Positions 46,701-54,345 of a DNA stretch of 64,000 nt are shown piece by piece. Source of the stretch: Hofstenia miamia (taxonomy: Eukaryota; Xenacoelomorpha; Acoela; Hofsteniidae); assembly GCA_900660155.1 (NCBI GenBank), contig CABFPE010000215.1, forward strand, positions 880,215 through 944,214, in the 5' to 3' direction. Made by a program: the position numbers and the translations under genes. Numbering within the stretch: position 1 is the stretch's first letter; each line of letters begins with the position of its first letter. A model generated the notes under the pieces. That model was not told where the DNA came from. It made no database searches and saw nothing but the letters and a program-made list of their open reading frames with translations.

Positions 46701-46950
46701 TCCGTACTCTTCATCAATAATTGTAAAATTTGCTCACTTAAATTCACTAAATATACTTGAAATATAAAACATTTACCAGTATTTTCATGTCAGGGGCATA
46801 TCCTTGAGTCGTGGACACGCCGTCTAAACCATCTCCGCTCAAAGTATTGCGATATTCATTATGCTTGTCAAGAAAGGCTTTCTTTGAGATGTCCGTTAGT
46901 GCCTGGTTTGATCCATTTATTACCGCAAGGCATATTATTAGTTTCACCAT
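25582..46950 (-). CDS. Secreted CAP (SCP/TAPS) protein with ShK modules and Asn/Asp/Gly repeat tail (CAP-1)
   Basis: Eight minus-strand exons join in frame with GT..AG junctions: 46950-46777 (phase 0 end), 44341-44203 (1), 38359-38232 (0), 37878-37793 (2), 35900-35797 (1), 28779-28630 (1), 28073-27945 (1), 26232-25582 (1). Exon 1 encodes a signal-peptide-like start ([14 protein letters not shown]) and [13 protein letters not shown], the first CAP helix. Later exons give [40 protein letters not shown], the four CAP signatures including His and Glu-bearing strands. After the CAP domain come two six-cysteine ShK-type exons and a repeat-rich exon. CAP proteins are extracellular; CRISPs pair a CAP domain with an ShK-like domain in the same order. 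The 3' end is unresolved: either a stop at 25565 or a phase-1 donor (ACG/GTATGA) at 25582. The 7-kb gap before the ShK exons makes linkage to them probable, not proven. Confidence 0.75.
25597..26152. repeat. 27-bp minisatellite (about 20 copies)
   Basis: Unit ACCATCATTACCATCATTACC plus ATTACC on the plus strand. Because 27 is divisible by three, several frames stay open through the array. The central copies are nearly identical; edge copies carry ATCACC variants, the pattern of homogenisation from the middle. Confidence 0.95.
27071..27437. mobile_element. hAT-type MITE, 367 bp, with 8-bp target duplication
   Basis: Right end, read inward, is CAGAGATGGACACGGGCC, a typical hAT terminus; left end is TATAGATGAACACGGGCC. 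Flanks are GGCCTACA (27063-27070) and GGCCCACA (27438-27445), an 8-bp target duplication with one mismatch. GGGCTGGGCC-rich subterminal blocks occur at both ends. No transposase inside. It lies in a CAP-1 intron. Confidence 0.8.
27945..28073 (-). CDS. CAP-1 exon 7: second ShK-type module
   Basis: 129-nt exon, acceptor GTTTAG/ATTC, donor TCTG/GTAAAT, phase 1-1. The translation has six cysteines spaced C-x6-C-x7-C-x12-C-x3-C-x2-C and ends RCPKTCSKC, the usual ShK C-terminal CxxxCxxC. It starts with the same TTTAGATTC acceptor context as the previous module, evidence of exon duplication. Confidence 0.7.
28630..28779 (-). CDS. CAP-1 exon 6: first ShK-type module
   Basis: 150-nt exon, acceptor GGTTTAG/ATTC, donor CCAA/GTATGA, phase 1-1. 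Seven cysteines: [16 protein letters not shown], and QCPHFCGAC, the ShK pattern with one extra Cys near the start. Symmetric phase allows module duplication without frame disruption. Confidence 0.7.
29191..30598 (+). mobile_element. Tc1-like DNA transposon
   Basis: TACAGTACTGG at 29191 and CAGTACTGTA ending at 30598 form short outer inverted ends on TA. An inner inverted pair, AAAAATGTATTCGGCCAC (about 29379) and its complement near 30418-30440, lies 150-180 bases inside each end, an IR-DR-like nested arrangement known in Tc1 elements. A broken transposase gene lies between. Located in a CAP-1 intron, antisense to it. Confidence 0.75.
29491..30340 (+). pseudogene. Tc1-like transposase, disrupted
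   Basis: ATG at 29491 starts [20 protein letters not shown], then a paired-like helix-turn-helix ([16 protein letters not shown]). A stop closes this frame at 29671. A second segment (29763-30059) contains [13 protein letters not shown] and [14 protein letters not shown] with the first catalytic Asp block. [10 protein letters not shown] at about 30183-30212 gives the second block in yet another frame. Several stops and frameshifts make it inactive. Confidence 0.8.
30599..33624. other. CAP-1 intron; no other gene seen
   Basis: AT-rich. A short GC-rich patch near 30700-30740 (CCTGGGCACCGCATAGG, GGCCGGCTC) looks like the end of an unidentified repeat. Small frames at 32021-32495 have no homology. 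Confidence 0.5.
33625..34032 (+). CDS. Possible small secreted ShK-like peptide precursor, antisense in CAP-1 intron
   Basis: ATG-initiated 135-codon frame. It starts [19 protein letters not shown], which could act as a signal peptide, then about 50 polar residues. It then has cysteines in an ShK-like order, ending [17 protein letters not shown]...C..C..C is the usual end of ShK/SXC modules, here with one residue fewer between the last cysteines. A further 30 residues follow, unlike most ShK peptides. It may be a degraded module, an exon fragment or chance. I see no clear splice sites. Confidence 0.25.
   Translation: MKESKSVLLYLLWISLTELKIYKYIQVKDQSITHNSIQTTNASQFINYNVQQHFCIDIDYILAWLIFSKKLNRCLEDKLAEKCLNLDPLMTVRCPMCNICRHRLSFTSLPPLYCNESLLFFIHIRSYSFQHIYYP
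34033..35796. other. CAP-1 intron; nothing else seen
   Basis: No supported coding or repeat feature. Confidence 0.5.
35797..38359 (-). CDS. CAP-1 exons 3-5: core of the CAP domain
   Basis: Exon 3 (38359-38232) reads from [19 protein letters not shown] to [12 protein letters not shown]; exon 4 (37878-37793) [19 protein letters not shown] and ACQYSPP; exon 5 (35900-35797) [14 protein letters not shown] to [17 protein letters not shown].(I/V)W and C.YSP.GN are the CAP1 and CAP2 signatures. Junction phases 0, 2 and 1 agree at every step. The His of GHFTQ and the Glu of exon 3 are candidates for the CAP cavity residues. Confidence 0.85.
36000..37792. other. CAP-1 intron 4; nothing else seen
   Basis: Small minus-strand frames here (36099-36748) have no recognised family. 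Confidence 0.5.
39318..39381. repeat. Small hairpin, AGTGCTACC / GGTAGCACT
   Basis: Perfect 9-bp arms separated by about 46 bases including CCCGCG. Possibly a tiny foldback element. Confidence 0.4.
39647..40345. mobile_element. Possible piggyBac-like remnant (left end)
   Basis: TTAA followed by CCCTTAAATACATAAG at 39647 and, about 40 bases inside, GCGTCAATTTGACCC; a related AGCGTCAATTTGAGCC lies at about 40330. TTAA-CCC ends with GCGTCAATTTxAC subterminal repeats are typical of piggyBac transposons. No transposase core was recognised; a weak acidic start ([16 protein letters not shown]) occurs at about 39899. A possible right end GGGTTAA at 43527-43533 is uncertain. Confidence 0.3.
41356..41471. 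mobile_element. piggyBac-type MITE, 116 bp
   Basis: Ends CACTAGAAATGCCATT and AATGGCAGTTCTAGTG form 16-bp inverted repeats with one mismatch. The left flank is TTAA and the right flank TTAG, a TTAA target duplication with one change. Non-coding, in CAP-1 intron 2. Confidence 0.7.
43221..43392. repeat. Foldback/MITE with long imperfect inverted arms
   Basis: Left arm CATATTTACACCGGTCTTGC and right arm GGCAAGGCCTGTGTAAATAT pair, and pairing continues inward through CATCCTC, GAGGC and CATGAATTTGA to a loop of about 55 bases. Confidence 0.7.
43393..43695. other. No feature seen
   Basis: AT-rich intronic sequence leading into a TA-rich satellite. Confidence 0.45.
43696..43892. repeat. TA/GTATA-rich microsatellite, ~200 bp
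   Basis: Imperfect array of TATATATG and GTATATA units. Confidence 0.9.
44203..44341 (-). CDS. CAP-1 exon 2
   Basis: 139-nt exon after acceptor TATTTAG, reading [19 protein letters not shown] and ...[17 protein letters not shown], the second helix and start of the cavity of a CAP domain. Donor T/GTAAGC. The homologous CAP-2 exon at 59748-59886 has the same length and phase. Confidence 0.85.
44992..45102 (+). CDS. Candidate terminal coding exon, gene unknown
   Basis: After a possible acceptor AAATAATCAG the plus strand reads [20 protein letters not shown] and ends in VQSFQNH stop, with AATAAA 30 bases downstream as a poly(A) signal. The composition is coding-like. I do not recognise the family and found no partner exon, so it may be a gene relic inside the CAP-1 intron region. 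Confidence 0.3.
   Translation, partial: FGGHLATQSTVFGNPNNVVSVAAEEAKVIVQSFQNH
45220..45284 (-). CDS. Candidate terminal coding exon, gene unknown
   Basis: After TTTTTAAG the minus strand reads [20 protein letters not shown], then Asn and a stop. It looks like a soluble protein C-terminus. No family or partner exon identified. Confidence 0.2.
45345..45410 (+). CDS. Candidate internal exon, gene unknown
   Basis: Between ATGCAG and GT at about 45408 the plus strand reads [18 protein letters not shown]. Coding-like but short and without a recognised family. Confidence 0.15.
   Translation, partial: RWSSDPRNMPIIPGWHTDGCK
46048..46354. mobile_element. MITE with CACTA-like termini and GACGTCGTTT subterminal repeats, 307 bp
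   Basis: Left end CCCACTAAACATAGAACTGT and right end (read inward) CCCAGTAAACATAGAAATGT match over about 33 bp, both continuing into ACGACGTCG. Inside, TCGTTTTA and GGCGTTTA motifs recur. The CACT(A) start suggests an EnSpm/CACTA relationship, but a target duplication could not be fixed. Confidence 0.65.
46777..46950 (-). CDS. CAP-1 exon 1 with signal peptide
   Basis: ATG at 46950 starts a 58-codon exon: [20 protein letters not shown], then the conserved [15 protein letters not shown] helix and YAPDMKIL before the donor CTG/GTAAAT. The hydrophobic start and position fit a secreted CAP protein. Confidence 0.8.
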
Positions 46951-49024
46951 ATGCCTTCGAAAATATTTCTTCCTATTATAAAAGGAGTTAGCATTTACAT
47001 TGATTTCTTGCTAAGGCCTTTTTCCAATAAAATTTTTTCAAAATCTGTGATGACTTTAACAAAAATGTTTAAGGGGGTAACCCCAGAGAAAGTCAATTTT
47101 CTCAGATTTGAGGTTATGTTAGAAAATAATGGTATGCATGTAATAACCGAAGATTGTAACGTTGAAAAACAAAATTTTAGAGGAATCGGAAATTTGATTG
47201 CTATGGGAACTTAATGCAAAGGGAATATAAGCCGAAGGTTAGCAAAGTATAGACAATGTAATTCCCAATGGAATCATTGAATTGGCGCATTTAGAAACGT
47301 GATTTAATAAAAAAAGATATTTATAGAAACTATAAACAATATTTTAGAATTTTTTCTCATATACTATCGGTTCTTTGTCCACTAGTATTTGAAAAAAATT
47401 CATGAAATTATTTTTTTAATAAAAAATGATTAATAAATGCGTAATTATGACCTCAATTGTGACTAAATAAGCTTAAAAATGCATTCTTCGAAATTAAGAT
47501 TGTTTCCTACCTCAGTAGGCCTTTGATTTTTCAAATTCTTTTTATGTTCTTTGCTTGTTGCGGATAACTTTGAAACTACCCCACTCAATAAACAATAAAA
47601 ATTTGTAAAAAATCGGTTTTTTATTAAGAATATACCAAAGAAATTTGCAAAGAAGATTAATAGCTTTTCTATTAATCTTTGGTAAAATATTAAAAAATAT
47701 TAATAATATTGATAAATTTTAAATATTAAATTATACCACGCTTTTACCTTTACAAGTTTATCTTGATATTAATAAATATTGTTCAAACGCAATACGAAGT
47801 AACACGAACAGCACATTCGTGCACTATGTATTGTAACTACACTATTATAACTTTGCATTCAATAATATTGATGCAAAGGGAATTCTATTACTTTTGAAAT
47901 ACTATTTAGCTGCATGGTGTGGCACTTCAAGGAAAATTGATTGCTTACAAAAGTAAGTGTTATCAAAAGATTTAATATCTTATTTTTGTCCCATTTCAGA
48001 TCTGCTCTTAGAGCATGACGAACACCTATTTACAAAAATATCAATAAGTTATTTTGTTCTTTAAAATTTAGTAGAAAAATGATCGACCTAATCTATCAAG
48101 AAGTTATGGTTACGGAATCCACCATCTGAAAAATACATTCACAAAAGATGTAAGCCGCTATTTCCTATATATTTTAGGCACTATATTAAGTCTATCAAAT
48201 GTTTATTGTTTATTTAAATATATATCTATTTTATCTTATGTTATCTTTTATATATACTATACAATGCAAACAAGGTGGAAAATCTGTGAAGATAAAATTT
48301 CGTTTAATATTTTGCATATACATGTATACAGAATATATTATTTTGATTACCAATGTATATAATACTTATAAAAATCATTAATAAATTATTCTTGCAAAAT
48401 ATATTATGAACTAGTTACTAAGAACTACCATAGTTCCTATTAAGTTTATAGAGTAACAAGGCTTCGTATGTTTATAACTCGTTTCAATTATGGTCTAGTG
48501 AAAATCTAGGCAATAATTTAACAAAGTTCTACGAGAATGAATGCTTAATGTGGTAATTGTGCCTTGAATCATAAGTTTGTTAGGTAGTTTTGTTCTAAAT
48601 TTTAAGAGAAATCATATTCATAGGAACATTTTGGAAGCAATCTTGTCATTCAAAGTGCTCGCCAGGAACTTTTGTCCAGAATCATTTACAGTTAAGACAT
48701 GGACATAGCTGCATAGCTGCTGATATTAATGAAGAATACAATGATTTTCTTTATGTCACTAAGATTGTATATGGGTGAAATAGAAGACTAATTTGATGAT
48801 TAATTTTGTTAAAAATTCCCAAGTTTAGTGGAAAGCAGTAGTTGGGCAAAAATTATTTTTTTACTAATGTCTAATAAATTTTCAAAAAGCAGTTGATTTC
48901 TTTTAAGAATACTAATTTTATATATTGGCTTTAGTCCACAATCAATTTTTTTAATAAAACAACATAAATTTTCAGTAAATTATAAATAAATGATTAATTA
49001 TAATTAATTTTTTTCAGTAAATTT
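46951..49024. other. Intergenic between CAP-1 and ADAM
   Basis: No confirmed gene. A plus-strand frame at 46951-47214 contains GGGGGTAACCCCAGAGAAAG, which looks like repeat DNA. A patch at 48640-48770 (plus: SCHSKCSPGTF) recalls Cys-rich receptor repeats but is too short to call. Confidence 0.4.
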
Positions 49025-49081
49025 TCAATTATGAATGGCATCGTCAAGAGCTTGTAGTGGAACTACAGTCCCGTTTGGTGA
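49025..49081 (-). CDS. Candidate terminal exon, gene unknown
   Basis: After acceptor AATTTTAG the minus strand reads SPNGTVVPLQALDDAIHN stop. Short and unassigned; it lies just downstream of the ADAM stop codon on the same strand. Confidence 0.2.
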   Translation of the reverse strand, partial: SPNGTVVPLQALDDAIHN

Positions 49082-49197
49082 CTAAAATTATTGCTTTTCC
49101 ATATGTCATTCAAATTTTAGTTAACAAGAATACTATAACACACTTAGAATTCATATTTTCACTAATACGCAATCTATTGGCCGAGTTAACTTTAGCG

Positions 49198-51288
49198 TTA
49201 CAGGATAATAATTAAAGTTTGTAGAAAAAGAGCAACCATGCAAACATAGATGTTTTTCGAGACTCTAATTTTTGAGTCAGTACTAGACCTGCCTAAGTCG
49301 CATTGACACTTATTCAAGTTGTTGCAATAACAGGTGGGAGAGCAGTCAGTTGGGCAGTGTTTTAAATCGGTATGAATGCACTTTTGCGATACACAGTATT
49401 TGTTATCTCCGCATTTTGTTCCATCTCTGACGAGCTCAGTCTGATTTTGTAAATTTACACGAGAAAAACAAACATTTGGTTTTTTCCTGCTGCCACAAAA
49501 TAAAGCTCCACATTTTGCGTTGTCTGAAGTACATTTTATGAAACTGCCATTTACAAAGCCACAGTTTCCCACTCTGGTTCCCTTTTCATTAAATTTACTA
49601 CATTGTTCTTTCATTTCTGTACTTAAGCTCTGTTCACACAGAGAATCTTGAATTACACATTTGCCTTTGTAGCACATTGAGCTATTCCTGTCACAAGACA
49701 TTCCATTTTGTTTATGGGTGTCTTCAGGACACTTCGCACTTTTCCCTGCGCATAATTCAGCCAAATCGCACTCGGAATCCGAATCCCGACAAATTGTCAA
49801 TTCTTCACTGTATTTACATGTGTTTAAATTACAACATTCATCATTGGCTGAACAAAGAGAATTTTGGGTCAGAAGACAGGTAGTTTCGTTGCAGCATTGA
49901 TCGTGACATTGTGGGCCGCAGTCACATTGCTCATTTACTTCTACAATCATATTCCCGCAAACTGGTGGACCAATAAGTTTTGGGGGAATATTATGGAGGC
50001 ACATTCCTCTACCACCATTGAGGAATTCACTTACAGATTTCGTAGAACATGAAGACCAACAGCTATATGTCTCATTAGCTTTTCCGGTTGATGCCATAAC
50101 GCAATTATCCTTTTTACATTCCTTGAAGTCATCATCGTGACTCATGTTCAATGAATGCCCGGTTTCATGTGCAATTGTAGTGGCAATAAGTACATTACCA
50201 AGACCGTACCAATCTATTACACCAGAAGAATATTCACCATTGCATATTTCACCTCTGTAAGCAAGTCCAACAGTAATGCCTGTAAAATTTATTGCTGAGT
50301 ACAAATGAATAAGATCATGATGTTTGGAAAACTTGTAGTTCTTAACCCATTTCGTAAATGCATGTAGTGTTTGGGTGATGTTTTTTGTGACTTGAATTTG
50401 ATCAGTCTCCCAATAAATCAAATCAACCAAAAGCAACACAATCTTAAAGGACTCTAATAAAATGTTTCTGGCCGTTGAAACAATTTCTAAAACCTTATTC
50501 TCAATCATTTTTTCATTTTTGGAATAGTTTTTCATTATAGATTGGTCAACAACTACTGCATATTCTATGTACAACCACTGTTTGGATTTCAGTACTGAAC
50601 GCTTCTTTCGTGATACATTTGCACCTCTGTTTTTAATTTTTCTTTTGGAAACAGTATGTTTTTCTCCATCATTTTCTAGTGAATAATATTGTTTCCCATC
50701 AAAAGAAAAATATCCATGGCACCTTACGAATTGAAAACACATTACCCAAACTCGATTATTGTCATCTTTTGCTAAACGCGTTTCTTCAAGTTGGCTATAT
50801 GCTACTCGTTTGAGGGGAATAATTAATGTTTGGTTCCGAAGTGTTAAATTTAAATGACAAGAATCTTTCGTTTTGATTATACTCGCATTAAAATTTTCCT
50901 CCGTAGTTAATATCTTTACTGAACGTTTTTCTCGTAATTTATTAATGACAATGTTTTTCATATTAACTTTTGAAACAAAGTGATCTTTGCCGTCATTTTT
51001 TAAAGAATAATAATGCCTTCCATCTAAAGAAAAATAACCTTCACAAAGTGAATATTGATAACATATTATCCATACTCGGTTGTTGTTATCATTTCCAAAT
51101 ATTATTCCTTCATCCAGCTTATCATCGACTTGCTTCAACATTAGTGTCTGGTTCAGAAATATCAAGTGCAATTGGTAAAAACTAAATGTGTTGATAATTG
51201 TTACATTTGCATAAACTTCCATAGTTGATAATTTGGTTACGTTTTCACTTTCATGGTTAGTATAAAAAATAAATTTGAATTCCCTCAA
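49198..51288 (-). CDS. ADAM/reprolysin metalloprotease with duplicated prodomain segment, intronless in this window
   Basis: A single uninterrupted minus frame. The first ATG is at 51222 (674 residues); the frame is open to 51288 and no signal peptide is visible, so an upstream exon is likely. Counted from that ATG: two tandem prodomain repeats (about 11-100 and 121-208), each with WxxCxQxxxCxGYFSxDG and each ending in a furin-type site (LREKR, SRKKR); reprolysin catalytic domain (about 215-410) with HETGHSLNMSHD at 352 and Met-turn CVMAS at 374-378; disintegrin domain (418-510) with CRDSDSECDLAELC; Cys-rich and EGF-like segment; then a hydrophobic C-terminus (about 655-674) with no cytoplasmic tail, either a membrane anchor or a GPI signal. 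ADAMs are Zn2+-dependent surface sheddases or secreted proteases; all catalytic residues are present. It lies between the two CAP genes. Confidence 0.9.
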   Translation of the reverse strand: MREFKFIFYTNHESENVTKLSTMEVYANVTIINTFSFYQLHLIFLNQTLMLKQVDDKLDEGIIFGNDNNNRVWIICYQYSLCEGYFSLDGRHYYSLKNDGKDHFVSKVNMKNIVINKLREKRSVKILTTEENFNASIIKTKDSCHLNLTLRNQTLIIPLKRVAYSQLEETRLAKDDNNRVWVMCFQFVRCHGYFSFDGKQYYSLENDGEKHTVSKRKIKNRGANVSRKKRSVLKSKQWLYIEYAVVVDQSIMKNYSKNEKMIENKVLEIVSTARNILLESFKIVLLLVDLIYWETDQIQVTKNITQTLHAFTKWVKNYKFSKHHDLIHLYSAINFTGITVGLAYRGEICNGEYSSGVIDWYGLGNVLIATTIAHETGHSLNMSHDDDFKECKKDNCVMASTGKANETYSCWSSCSTKSVSEFLNGGRGMCLHNIPPKLIGPPVCGNMIVEVNEQCDCGPQCHDQCCNETTCLLTQNSLCSANDECCNLNTCKYSEELTICRDSDSECDLAELCAGKSAKCPEDTHKQNGMSCDRNSSMCYKGKCVIQDSLCEQSLSTEMKEQCSKFNEKGTRVGNCGFVNGSFIKCTSDNAKCGALFCGSRKKPNVCFSRVNLQNQTELVRDGTKCGDNKYCVSQKCIHTDLKHCPTDCSPTCYCNNLNKCQCDLGRSSTDSKIRVSKNIYVCMVALFLQTLIIIL

Positions 51289-51493
51289 TTATTTTAAGTT
51301 TGAATCAGAACTGATATAGCCATCGTATGTAATCATTATGCATAAATAATGCTTAGGGAATGTTAAGATCATTGAATTTCTTGACGTTTTCAGCAAATAA
51401 TTCCACATTAATTAATCTCGAAGATTGTTTATTTTTGGTAAATTGAACATTATTAAAAAATGCAATGGGATTTAAATCTCCTTCTTTTTGTGT

Positions 51494-51496
<3 letters not shown>

Positions 51497-51526
<30 letters not shown>
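51497..51526. repeat. (TA)n microsatellite at mariner remnant
   Basis: Perfect TA run that truncates the transposase remnant on its C-terminal side. Confidence 0.9.
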
Positions 51527-51529
<3 letters not shown>

Positions 51530-51530
<1 letters not shown>

Positions 51531-52290
51531 CAATCCACTGTTTCACAAAGGAGCACCATCTTGTTGTAGTAAAGATGTTCCACAAAGCTGCATAAACATA
51601 GGAAATTTCTCCTGAATTATTTTGAGGTAGGCATCGGCTGTGACTGTCTCGTTGTGAGGAACAAAATGCAAACCAGCATGTCCATTCGCAGTTATAGCAA
51701 CCCAAATCATCACAGAAGGTGTTGAGCGGACAGTTTGTTGCATATAATGTGTGTTGAATCTTTGGTTTCTTGGTCCTCCAACGTGTGGCCGGTGTGATGT
51801 AAACTGGCAAATCTTGGATTCGTCACTAAATATTACTTAATGCCACATCTCAGGGGTATAGTGTTGGTATTGCCTTCAGAAGCGCAACTGGTATTGAATG
51901 TTCTTCGAAGCCAATCGGGGTTTGGCTGACGGTTTGCATGGTGAAAGTTAAAGGTAGTATTCAATCGACGCCTAATAGTGCGTGTTGATACATTCTGCAC
52001 TACTGCACCGAGATTTGCTTTGACTTCAGAAGATGAAGAGAATGGTTGATTGACGACTTAATGGTGAATGAGATGGTCAGTCAGGGGTTGTCACTTTCGG
52101 TTTTCCAGACCTCTTGCGAGAGGAAAAATTTTGCAGTTGCTGATAGCGAGTAACACTTCTGGATANTAATGACACGCCCATTCTAACAGCTATAGCGTGG
52201 TAATTGTACCCCTCTTCGTACAAGATATGAATTTGAGCACGCTTTGTTGGCGAATTTCACTACCCCGGACCATATTTCAAACAATAATGA
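51530..52290 (-). pseudogene. Degraded Tc1/mariner-type transposase
   Basis: Minus-strand VMIWVAITANGHAGLHFVPH and LLQQDGAPLCE match the (V/M)WG.I...G and QQDGAPxH blocks of DDE transposases. Weak helix-turn-helix homology (STRTIRRRLN) lies at about 51950-51990. The gene is split over two or three frames, has an unresolved base at 52166, and ends in (TA)n before the last catalytic block. It belongs to a different lineage from the element at 17961. Confidence 0.65.
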
Positions 52291-52479
52291 TAGTGTTTTT
52301 TCAGTGAAAATGTATTGTGTGTAAATCTAAATTTGTGTTAATTTGATTGGCTAAATGAATCTGTTATAAATTCTAAGAAAAAATTGGAAATTCCACCAAT
52401 TTTGCGAAGTTTCTGGAAATAGTATAAAACACGCTTTAGACAGGTTATTGTTCCCAAACTTTTAACCAGTACTATATTT

Positions 52480-53527
52480 ATATATATATATATATATATA
52501 TATNNNNNNNNNNNNNNNNNNNNNNNNNNNNNNNNNNNNNNNNNNNNNNNNNNNNNNNNNNNNNNNNNNNNNNNNNNNNNNNNNNNNNNNNNNNNNNNNN
52601 NNNNNNNNNNNNNNNNNNNNNNNNNNNNNNNNNNNNNNNNNNNNNNNNNNNNNNNNNNNNNNNNNNNNNNNNNNNNNNNNNNNNNNNNNNNNNNNNNNNN
52701 NNNNNNNNNNNNNNNNNNNNNNNNNNNNNNNNNNNNNNNNNNNNNNNNNNNNNNNNNNNNNNNNNNNNNNNNNNNNNNNNNNNNNNNNNNNNNNNNNNNN
52801 NNNNNNNNNNNNNNNNNNNNNNNNNNNNNNNNNNNNNNNNNNNNNNNNNNNNNNNNNNNNNNNNNNNNNNNNNNNNNNNNNNNNNNNNNNNNNNNNNNNN
52901 NNNNNNNNNNNNNNNNNNNNNNNNNNNNNNNNNNNNNNNNNNNNNNNNNNNNNNNNNNNNNNNNNNNNNNNNNNNNNNNNNNNNNNNNNNNNNNNNNNNN
53001 NNNNNNNNNNNNNNNNNNNNNNNNNNNNNNNNNNNNNNNNNNNNNNNNNNNNNNNNNNNNNNNNNNNNNNNNNNNNNNNNNNNNNNNNNNNNNNNNNNNN
53101 NNNNNNNNNNNNNNNNNNNNNNNNNNNNNNNNNNNNNNNNNNNNNNNNNNNNNNNNNNNNNNNNNNNNNNNNNNNNNNNNNNNNNNNNNNNNNNNNNNNN
53201 NNNNNNNNNNNNNNNNNNNNNNNNNNNNNNNNNNNNNNNNNNNNNNNNNNNNNNNNNNNNNNNNNNNNNNNNNNNNNNNNNNNNNNNNNNNNNNNNNNNN
53301 NNNNNNNNNNNNNNNNNNNNNNNNNNNNNNNNNNNNNNNNNNNNNNNNNNNNNNNNNNNNNNNNNNNNNNNNNNNNNNNNNNNNNNNNNNNNNNNNNNNN
53401 NNNNNNNNNNNNNNNNNNNNNNNNNNNNNNNNNNNNNNNNNNNNNNNNNNNNNNNNNNNNNNNNNNNNNNNNNNNNNNNNNNNNNNNNNNNNNNNNNNNN
53501 NNNTATATATATATATATATATATATA
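52480..53527. other. Assembly gap of exactly 1000 N inside (TA)n
   Basis: N run 52504-53503 with (TA)n on both sides (52480-52503 and 53504-53527). The round length indicates a placeholder of unknown true size; assembly evidently failed in the microsatellite. Confidence 0.95.
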
Positions 53528-54343
53528 GAAAGCAATTTTCGAAGGCAAAATGGTTTTTGTGAATGACATACACTTACCATGAATAAAATCGAGAAAATGA
53601 TAACTTAATCAGAAATTTTTATTCTTGGAAATTTTTAAATCTGTAGTTGAAACATATAATTACTGCCCAACCTCAAATCTAAAAGCTTCAACAGCGACGG
53701 CAATATCTTTAACCTAATTTGCTGAGCTGCATTACTTACATTTGAAAAAATTTGACAACATCTAAATGAAAATTTGGATTTTCTTTGAAATCAAAACATC
53801 TATTGGTCAATGTATAAACCACTTTGGGCGTGAAAATCACCTAGTCATAGCGACACATACAAATTTTATAAAGTGTACATAGCGACATAACAATCAGGAT
53901 GATATTAGATTACATGTCATCATTTTTTGGTTCCAGTAATAATACTGTGCAATCCATTGGCTGTTCAATAGATTGATAGATGGATAGATAGATATTATGT
54001 TAGTGTAATTAAAAAATTTGTTGCTGTTTGCATGACTTGAATAACACATAAACTTCGAAAACATTTAGAATCTATATCATAAATCATTCATACTCCAGAT
54101 ATTCTTTAATAAAAATTTGCAAAAAGTATGTATAACTACATTCAATTACACCTGAAATTTTACATAGATTCTTAATTATCAGTGATATTAACTAAATCTG
54201 AATTTATATAAAGAATACAATTTCTCAAATGAAAGTGTCTCCTGCTTGTGAATAAGCGTTTTGTAGCAAAACTCAGAAAAACAATTTAATATTTCAAATG
54301 GTTATTTTGTAGAACTCTGATAATCTTAGAAAGTATTATTTTT
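53528..54343. other. Upstream of CAP-2; no feature seen
   Basis: AT-rich. Contains GATAGATGGATAGATAGAT at about 53970. Any 5' exon of CAP-2 would lie here, but none is supported. Confidence 0.4.
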
Positions 54344-54345
54344 AG

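Noticed and set aside
52338..53580. Long minus-strand frames across the N run
   Set aside because: They consist of undetermined bases flanked by TA repeats (Tyr-Ile) and carry no information.
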